Assembly: GCF_022662175.1 (NCBI RefSeq)
Contig: NZ_JAKMCR010000002.1
Coordinates: forward strand, 310,001 to 374,000
Reading direction: 5' to 3'
Length of the DNA stretch: 64,000 nt
DNA from: Aestuariivivens marinum
Lineage (GTDB): Bacteria > Bacteroidota > Bacteroidia > Flavobacteriales > Flavobacteriaceae
This document shows positions 55,476 to 61,866 of this stretch, in pieces. The number at the start of each line of letters is the position of its first letter. The first letter of the stretch is position 1. A model generated the notes under the pieces. It was not told the origin of the DNA. It worked only from the letters and a program-made list of their open reading frames with translations, and searched no databases. The position numbers and the translations under genes were made by a program.

Positions 55476-58400
55476 ATGAAAGCTTCTTTCCATAGTATTT
55501 TAAACGCCAATCAAGCAGTAGCACGAATAGCTTACCAAACTAATGAGGTATTTCCTATCTATCCTATCACTCCTGCCTCTGAAATAAGTGAATTGGTTGA
55601 AGCATGGTCTGCCCAAAAACTCACCAATTGTTTTGGTAATGTTCCATCGGTGTTTCAAATGCAAAGCGAAGCAGGTGTCGCTGGAGCCATGCATGGCGCT
55701 TTACAAACCGGATCGTTGTCATCAACATTTACAGCGTCTCAAGGACTCCTTTTAATGTTACCCAACATGTACAAAATAGCAGGTGAATTAACCCCTAACG
55801 TAATTCATGTGGCCACAAGAAGTGTTGCCACGCATGCCTTGTCCGTTTTTGGTGATCACAGCGACATTATGGCTGTTCGACAATCAGGTTATGCTATGCT
55901 AGGAAGTGCTTCGGTACAGGAAGCCCAAGATTTTGCGTTGATAGCCAAAACGGCATCATTGGAATCAAGAATACCATTTGTACATTTTTTTGATGGCTTT
56001 AGAACCTCACATGAAATTGCCAAAATAGAAACCATCTCTAATGATGTTATTAAATCTATGATGAGTTCAAAAGCAATCGAATCGCATAAGGCCAGAGCAT
56101 TAAATCCTAATAACCCTGTTATTAGGGGCACGGCCCAAGGTCCTGATGTATTTTTTCAAAGTAGGGAGAGCATAAATTCTTTTTATAATGCCTGCCCGAA
56201 TATTGTTCAAAAACACATGGATGCTTTTGCCTTAAAAACTAACCGACACTACAAGTTATTTGAATACGTAGGAGATCCCAAAGCAGAGCAAATCATTGTT
56301 GCCATGGCTTCATCAACTGAAACCATTGAAACTACCATAAAACACCTTAATCAGCAGGGTAACAAATTCGGGTTAATAAAGGTTCGTTTATTTAGGCCGT
56401 TTAGTATGGAGCATCTGCTGCAAGCCCTTCCTAAAACCACTAAATCCATTGCCGTTTTAGACCGTACTAAAGAACCGGGAAGTACTGGGGAGCCCTTGTA
56501 CCTCGATGTGTTAAAATCCATTACCGAGGCATATCAAAATGACTTAATACACTCGTTTCCAAAAATTTTTGGCGGACGCTATGGCTTATCTTCAAAAGAA
56601 TTTAACCCTGTAATGGTTCAAGCTGTTTTTGATAACTTAAAAAAAGATAAACCTAAAAACAATTTTACTGTTGGCATTCATGATGATGTTACAAAACTAA
56701 GCCTGGAATACAATAATACACCTCTTTTTAATGACAACACATACCAAGCCATTTTTTATCAAGAAAAAAATGATTCTAACAACAAAAGCTTTGCAAATAC
56801 TATAAAACTATTAGGTAAAAACAGCTATATACAAGGCTATACCCAAATAAGTTACAAGAAATCCAACGCTTATGATATTGCTCATTTGCGACTCAGTAAA
56901 ACCAAAATAAAAGCACCTTATCTTATTGATGAGGCTGATTTTTTAGCATGCCACAATATTAACCTTAGAGAAAATGGTTCCATCATAAAAAATATAAAAG
57001 CCAAAGGAATACTTTTAGTTAATACCTCTTTGCAAACAGATATGTTTTGGCAATCACTTTCTTGTAAAACACAACAGTACATTATAAACAAACAAATTGA
57101 TTTACGCATTGTAGATCTTACTAAACTTAACAATATCATTCCTTTAAAGAATATTAATATTAACGCATTACACGCTTGCTTTTTATCCATTAAAAATGAA
57201 AACGTTGATAATGATGAAAAAAACACTTTATTCTTAGACGACTTTATTAATAAGGTCAACATTTCAACTCCTTTCAAGGAAGAAAAAACAGTTCCATTTA
57301 GCGATGATTTCTACAATACCTTACTTGGAAAGATGCTATCAAACAAAGGTGATGAAATTTCCGTAAGCTCATTACCAGTTGATGGCACCTATCCTACCAA
57401 TACATCAGTCTTCAATACGCCTCAAAACAGTTCATTTTTCCCAAAATGGAATACCGATTTATGCACCCAATGTGGGGCATGCAGCATGGCTTGTCCGCAA
57501 GCGGCATTACGCATTAAAGTATATGATGATTCGTACTTAGAAAGTTCGCCAAGAGCCATGAAGTATATGGCATCCAATGATTTCGACTTAAAGAACTATA
57601 CCATACAAATCAATCCAGACCAATGTAATGGTTGTAATAATTGTATTGATGCTTGTCCAGCAAAAGCTTTAAAAGCGACTCACAAAGAGCCCAATCTTAC
57701 TAAAGAGCAGATAAATTGGAATTATTTTGAAAGCATCCCTGAGTTCGATAGAAATAAAATAGATGTAACAAAAATAAGTCAGCAACAATTACAAGAACCT
57801 TTATTTAAATATGCCACAGGTATTAAAGGTTGCGGCGAAGCACCATATCTAAAATTAATGTCCCAGCTTTTTGGCAACAGATTGCTTATAGCAAATGCTA
57901 CTGGCGCCAGTTCTATATTTGGAGGTGCATTGCCAACAACGCCTTGGTCTAAAAATAGCAAAGGACAAGGGCCGGCTTGGTCCAACTCATTATTTGAGGA
58001 TAATGCCGAATTTGGTTTAGGATTTAGAATGTCTATCAACCAGCAAGAACAACAAGCCAAAACATTATTAAAGGATTTGGCAACAGAACTTCCTTTTAAT
58101 TTGGTCTATGACATTTTAAATGCAGAACAAACTGATGAAATTGGTATCAATGAACAACGCCAAAGGATAACATCCTTAAAAACCATATTGAAAAACATTG
58201 ACTCTGAAGATTCAGAAAAGCTTTTAAAGCTAGCAGATAGTTTCATTAAAAAAAGTGTATGGATTGTTGGTGGTGATGGCTGGGCTTATGATATAGGATA
58301 TGGCGGATTAGATCATGTATTGGCTTCTGGTGAAAATGTGAATATTTTAGTTCTAGACAATGAAGTTTACGATAACACAGGTGGCCAAGCTTCCAAAGCT

Positions 58401-58961
58401 ACTCCTTTTGGTGCCCAAGCAAAATTTGACTTCAATGGTAAAACCAAACAGAAAAAGGATCTTGGACTTTTGGCAATGAATTACAATGATGTTTATGTCG
58501 CTTCTGTAGCCATAGGTGCCGACCAAGAGCAAACCTTAAAAGCATTTAACGAGGCCGAGAACTTTAATGGGCCATCGATAATAATAGCTTATTGCCATAG
58601 CGATTCACATGGCATAGATATGACAAAACCTTATCAATACCACAAAGCAGCTGTAAATTCTGGACAATGGTTGTTATACAGACATGATCCTAGAAAAACA
58701 AAAGCCTTACAGCTAGATTCGAATGAACCTTCAATTAAAATCGAAGATTATTTGAAATTAGAAGGTCGCTTTAAAAAACTGTTCAAGAAAAACAAGGAAG
58801 CTTTAATACCTTGGCTAAGACAGTATCAAAAGGTAATTGATAAAAGATTTGATAATTATTTGATGCGTTCATCTTCAACTTTTATAAACCGATCTAAGAT
58901 TATTTCTAACAATAGAATTTTTAAAAGCTTAAAACCAGTAACACGTCATCATATTAATTAA
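55476..58961 (+). CDS. Pyruvate:ferredoxin oxidoreductase homologue lacking the proximal Fe-S cluster ligands
   Basis: A 1161-residue single-chain enzyme homologous to NifJ/PFOR. The N-terminal domain keeps the 2-oxoacid site (FPIYPITPASEISEL, ATRSVATHALSVFGDHSDIM). The two-cluster ferredoxin domain is intact (CTQCGACSMACP and CNGCNNCIDACP). The thiamine-binding block GGDGWAYDIGYGGLDHVLA is intact. However, three of the four ligands of the proximal 4Fe-4S cluster are gone: CxxC has become Ile783/Cys786, the Cys of NATGCSS is Ala811, and the Cys of the C-terminal HC motif is Ser1042, with a new Cys1040. The gamma domain also lacks the usual GTVGANK motif. Electron transfer from thiamine must therefore differ, or the enzyme may have a new role. 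It is not a pseudogene. Confidence 0.9.
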   Translation: MKASFHSILNANQAVARIAYQTNEVFPIYPITPASEISELVEAWSAQKLTNCFGNVPSVFQMQSEAGVAGAMHGALQTGSLSSTFTASQGLLLMLPNMYKIAGELTPNVIHVATRSVATHALSVFGDHSDIMAVRQSGYAMLGSASVQEAQDFALIAKTASLESRIPFVHFFDGFRTSHEIAKIETISNDVIKSMMSSKAIESHKARALNPNNPVIRGTAQGPDVFFQSRESINSFYNACPNIVQKHMDAFALKTNRHYKLFEYVGDPKAEQIIVAMASSTETIETTIKHLNQQGNKFGLIKVRLFRPFSMEHLLQALPKTTKSIAVLDRTKEPGSTGEPLYLDVLKSITEAYQNDLIHSFPKIFGGRYGLSSKEFNPVMVQAVFDNLKKDKPKNNFTVGIHDDVTKLSLEYNNTPLFNDNTYQAIFYQEKNDSNNKSFANTIKLLGKNSYIQGYTQISYKKSNAYDIAHLRLSKTKIKAPYLIDEADFLACHNINLRENGSIIKNIKAKGILLVNTSLQTDMFWQSLSCKTQQYIINKQIDLRIVDLTKLNNIIPLKNININALHACFLSIKNENVDNDEKNTLFLDDFINKVNISTPFKEEKTVPFSDDFYNTLLGKMLSNKGDEISVSSLPVDGTYPTNTSVFNTPQNSSFFPKWNTDLCTQCGACSMACPQAALRIKVYDDSYLESSPRAMKYMASNDFDLKNYTIQINPDQCNGCNNCIDACPAKALKATHKEPNLTKEQINWNYFESIPEFDRNKIDVTKISQQQLQEPLFKYATGIKGCGEAPYLKLMSQLFGNRLLIANATGASSIFGGALPTTPWSKNSKGQGPAWSNSLFEDNAEFGLGFRMSINQQEQQAKTLLKDLATELPFNLVYDILNAEQTDEIGINEQRQRITSLKTILKNIDSEDSEKLLKLADSFIKKSVWIVGGDGWAYDIGYGGLDHVLASGENVNILVLDNEVYDNTGGQASKATPFGAQAKFDFNGKTKQKKDLGLLAMNYNDVYVASVAIGADQEQTLKAFNEAENFNGPSIIIAYCHSDSHGIDMTKPYQYHKAAVNSGQWLLYRHDPRKTKALQLDSNEPSIKIEDYLKLEGRFKKLFKKNKEALIPWLRQYQKVIDKRFDNYLMRSSSTFINRSKIISNNRIFKSLKPVTRHHIN

Positions 58962-59039
58962 TAATCTAAAAAACTTAATCCTTTACATGCTAAACACAAG
59001 ACATGAATTATCAAAAAATAAAACCTATAAATATACAAT

Positions 59040-59104
59040 GCATGCTATTTTTTTGTAATTTAACCCTATACTTTTCTCCTATGATTTGGCTATATATAGC
59101 ATGC
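59040..59104. promoter_or_regulatory. Widely spaced inverted repeat upstream of tsdA
   Basis: GCATGCTAT (59040-59048) and ATAGCATGC (59096-59104) are exact complements separated by 47 bases, 105 bases upstream of the cytochrome gene. A looped operator is possible. The rest of the 58962-59208 gap shows no gene. Confidence 0.3.
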
Positions 59105-59208
59105 CCCTAGTCTATCCACCACAAAATCATGCCTCAGATTTATTGATAAACATAGCCACTAAAAAAGTTTAATGCTTTTATGTTCTAACATAAATTTTAA
59201 AGAAATAA

Positions 59209-60240
59209 ATGGAAATACTTAAGCCTTATAAGAGAATAGTAAAACGCATATTGATGTATTTTGTTGCGCTATTGAGCTTAGCTTTCATTTTTATGCTCTA
59301 TTGTTTTGATGCTTTACCCAAAAATTTATTCAAATCTAAATTTGCCCCTTCAAAATTATATTATATGAATTATGACATATCCCAATTAAACAACTCAAAA
59401 GACAACGAGTTGCTAAAATATGGATACGAACTGTTCTTAAATACCCCAAAATACATTGGCCCTGATAATGGTGATCCAAAAATGATATATCAAGGTAACC
59501 GATTGGCATGTAAAAACTGTCATTTAGACTTAGGCACCAAGCCTTACTCTGCTCCCTTAATAGGAATCATACAACGATTTCCACAATACAGGGGTAGGGA
59601 AAATAAAATAGGTACCATCGAAGAACGTATTAACGGTTGCATGGAACGTAGTATGAATGGAAAAATGTTACCAGAAGAAAGCAAAGAAATGCAAGCAATA
59701 GTGACTTATCTTGATTGGTTAAGTCGATATGCACCAAAAGATGGCAAAATTAAGGGCACTGGGTTTTTAAAAATTGAAATCCCAAACAGGGCTGTAGATT
59801 TAAACCATGGTGAAACTGTTTTTATTAAGCACTGTGTTGTCTGCCATGGTGAAGATGGCCAAGGCATTATGTCCTCTAATGGTTACACTTATGAGTATCC
59901 TCCTTTATGGGGAGCTAACTCCTTTAATCACGGAGCCGGTATGACCCGAGTTATTACGGCAGCCCAATTTATTAAAGGGAACATGCCATTTGGAACGACT
60001 TACGACACTCCTGTGTTAACCGATGAAGAAGCTTATGATGTAGCAGGTTATATAAATTCACAGGACCGCCCAAAGAAATCAAATCCAGAGAAAGATTTTC
60101 CCGACCTTAAGAAAAAACCTGTATCTACACCTTACCCGCCTTATGCAGATAACTTTTCGGTTGAACAACATCAAAAAGGACCTTTTCAACCTATTATAAA
60201 ATATTATAAGGAAAAATTTAACATCACTAAAACCAAGTAA
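59209..60240 (+). CDS. tsdA: Dihaem cytochrome c, thiosulfate dehydrogenase TsdA type
   Basis: A 343-residue periplasmic protein held by an N-terminal helix (about 12-32). It has two haem sites, CKNCH (101-105) and CVVCH (209-213). Between them, EERINGCMERSMNG contains Cys144, at the position of the Cys that ligates haem 1 in TsdA of Allochromatium. NMPFG (Met259) and Lys256 are candidate distal ligands of haem 2. The surrounding sequence (LACKNCHLDLGTKPYSAPL, FPQYRGRE) matches TsdA closely. TsdA oxidises two thiosulfates to tetrathionate or does the reverse. It precedes two exported DsrE-like genes by 2 and 695 bases. Confidence 0.88.
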   Translation: MEILKPYKRIVKRILMYFVALLSLAFIFMLYCFDALPKNLFKSKFAPSKLYYMNYDISQLNNSKDNELLKYGYELFLNTPKYIGPDNGDPKMIYQGNRLACKNCHLDLGTKPYSAPLIGIIQRFPQYRGRENKIGTIEERINGCMERSMNGKMLPEESKEMQAIVTYLDWLSRYAPKDGKIKGTGFLKIEIPNRAVDLNHGETVFIKHCVVCHGEDGQGIMSSNGYTYEYPPLWGANSFNHGAGMTRVITAAQFIKGNMPFGTTYDTPVLTDEEAYDVAGYINSQDRPKKSNPEKDFPDLKKKPVSTPYPPYADNFSVEQHQKGPFQPIIKYYKEKFNITKTK

Positions 60241-60242
60241 TT

Positions 60243-60920
60243 ATGAAAACAATGAACGACAATTCAAGAAGACGGTTTCTAGGTGCTTTGGCACTTGGGG
60301 CAACTGCAAGTACCATCTCTGTACTTTCAAACCCAATGTATGCCAACACGTCTATTTTTACCGACAAAAAAATGAATGAAACAGAAGATTGGTTCGATAA
60401 GATTAAAGGGACCCACCGTATTGTTTATGATGGTTCTACACCTCACATGGGGCTTCCTGTGTTGTGGAACTGGGCATTTTACCTGTCCAACAACTCAACG
60501 GGCTCACCTGATAGCGATATTACCGCTATGACCGTCATACGTCATACCGGATTATGCCTAGCATTTAAGGATGAACTATGGGCAAAATATAAGATGGGTG
60601 AATTCTTTGGTGTAAAAGATCATACTGGAGACTTCGCAGTGCGTAATCCATTTTACGAACCACAAGATGGCGATTACCCTATAAACGGACCTGGAGGCAT
60701 AAAAAGTCTTAACGAGAGGGGCGCCATGTTCTGCGCATGCGATTTAGCCACTAAAGTATATAGCAATAAAGTCGCTGAGAAAATGGGAATGAATCCAGAA
60801 GAAGTTTACGAAGAATGGGTAAATGGTATGCTGGATGAAGTGAAATTGGTGCCATCGGGTGTATGGGCACTAGCTAGAGCACAGGCTCGAGGCTGTGGCT
60901 ATGTTTTTGCTGGCGAATAA
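60243..60920 (+). CDS. Tat-exported protein of probable DsrE-like fold
   Basis: A 225-residue protein with a twin-arginine signal (NSRRRFLGALALGA). The mature part resembles DsrE-type proteins: a HRIVYDGSTPHMGLPVLWNW opening, AMTVIRHTGLCLAF with Cys105, the MFCACDLATKV block (Cys164, Cys166) and the VPSGVWALARAQARGCGY ending. It follows tsdA by 2 bases and precedes a second exported DsrE gene by 15 bases. It may carry sulfur in the periplasm. Export through Tat suggests it folds, or binds a cofactor, before export. The family assignment is an inference from pattern. Confidence 0.72.
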   Translation: MKTMNDNSRRRFLGALALGATASTISVLSNPMYANTSIFTDKKMNETEDWFDKIKGTHRIVYDGSTPHMGLPVLWNWAFYLSNNSTGSPDSDITAMTVIRHTGLCLAFKDELWAKYKMGEFFGVKDHTGDFAVRNPFYEPQDGDYPINGPGGIKSLNERGAMFCACDLATKVYSNKVAEKMGMNPEEVYEEWVNGMLDEVKLVPSGVWALARAQARGCGYVFAGE

Positions 60921-60935
60921 TATAAATACAAGATT

Positions 60936-61349
60936 ATGAAACGTCTATTAAATACTGTGTTTGTATTACTATTTTCCACAATAGTCTTTGCACAGGAAAA
61001 ACCCGTAAAAATTGTATTCGATGTAACTAGCAGCAATACCAAAGTCCATGAATCGACTATTAGACATGTAAAGGCCATGTCTAACGCTTATCCAGATTCC
61101 AAGTTTGAAGTCGTTATGTATAGTGGCGCTATGGATATGGTTTTAAAGAATAAATCTGTAGTAGCAGACGATTTGGAAATGCTAGCCAAAAAAGACAATA
61201 TCGATTTTGTTATCTGTGAAGGCACCATGAAACGCCATAATGTTGATTCAACGCAATTAATAACTGGCGTTAGAAGCGTTCCTGATGGCATTTTAGAAAT
61301 AATTGAAAAGCAAAAAGAAGGTTGGGGCTATATTAAAGAAAGTCAATAG
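60936..61349 (+). CDS. Exported DsrE family protein
   Basis: A 137-residue protein with a Sec signal peptide (ending VFAQ). The DsrE-like domain has the conserved Cys94 in FVICEGTMKRH and the family ending VPDGILEIIEKQKEGWGYIKE. DsrE-type proteins relay sulfane sulfur; this exported branch is common in Bacteroidota and Proteobacteria. It is last of the tsdA set and is followed by a strong terminator. Confidence 0.87.
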   Translation: MKRLLNTVFVLLFSTIVFAQEKPVKIVFDVTSSNTKVHESTIRHVKAMSNAYPDSKFEVVMYSGAMDMVLKNKSVVADDLEMLAKKDNIDFVICEGTMKRHNVDSTQLITGVRSVPDGILEIIEKQKEGWGYIKESQ

Positions 61350-61372
61350 TCAACACCAATCCAAATCATTTA

Positions 61373-61411
61373 GGCTGAATTGTTTAACACTATCCAATTC
61401 AGCCTTTTTTA
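61373..61411 (+). terminator. Terminator of the tsdA cluster
   Basis: GGCTGAATTG (61373-61382) and CAATTCAGCC (61395-61404) form a perfect 10-bp stem followed by TTTTTT. Confidence 0.87.
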
Positions 61412-61453
61412 TATCTTAAAACTAAATTATTCGTTACAAAACGTAAATTTTAG

Positions 61454-61484
61454 TTGTATAACTACTAAAATAGTTATATGTTTG
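61454..61484 (+). promoter_or_regulatory. Promoter and BlaI-type operator of blaI-blaR1
   Basis: TTG (61454-61456) and TATGTTTG (61477-61484) match the -33 and -7 boxes with a 20-base spacer. The spacer holds the palindrome TATAACTA-N6-TAGTTATA (61457-61478), a likely BlaI/MecI binding site; a further TAGTT-N4-AACTA overlaps its left arm. Repressor bound there would block the promoter. Confidence 0.65.
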
Positions 61485-61501
61485 TAGCAAATATTTTTAT
61501 T

Positions 61502-61861
61502 ATGCAAAAACTAACGAATAAAGAAGAAGAGGTCATGCATATTTTATGGAAGCTAGAAAAAGCCTTTGTAAAAGACGTACTTGCCGAAATAAAAGAAGAC
61601 AAACCACACTACAACACCCTATCGACTATTATCCGTCATTTAGAAGATAAGGGCTATGTAAGTTACAATGCTTATGGTAAGACACACCAATACTACCCTA
61701 TTGTTAGTAAAGAAGCCTATAGAAAAAAATTCATGAACACTGCAATAGAGCATTACTTCAACAACTCCTATAAAAACGTGGTATCGTTTTTTGCCAAAGA
61801 AGAAAAAATTAGTGTCGAGGATCTAAGGGAAATTATAAACCTAATTGAAAGCAAAAAGTAA
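61502..61861 (+). CDS. BlaI/MecI family transcriptional repressor
   Basis: A 119-residue winged-helix protein starting at ATG 61502 (MQKLTNKEEEVMHILWKLEK). An upstream ATG at 61478 falls inside the promoter's -7 box and cannot be used. The recognition region is HYNTLSTIIRHLEDKGYVSY and a dimerisation tail follows. The gene partner 5 bases downstream is a BlaR1-like membrane peptidase that probably cleaves it, as in beta-lactam sensing systems. The inducer here is unknown. Confidence 0.9.
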   Translation: MQKLTNKEEEVMHILWKLEKAFVKDVLAEIKEDKPHYNTLSTIIRHLEDKGYVSYNAYGKTHQYYPIVSKEAYRKKFMNTAIEHYFNNSYKNVVSFFAKEEKISVEDLREIINLIESKK

Positions 61862-61866
61862 TTGCT

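Noticed and set aside
61478-61501. Upstream ATG that would lengthen BlaI by 8 residues
   Set aside because: It falls in the -7 box and in the operator of the promoter; the ATG at 61502 gives the usual N-terminus.
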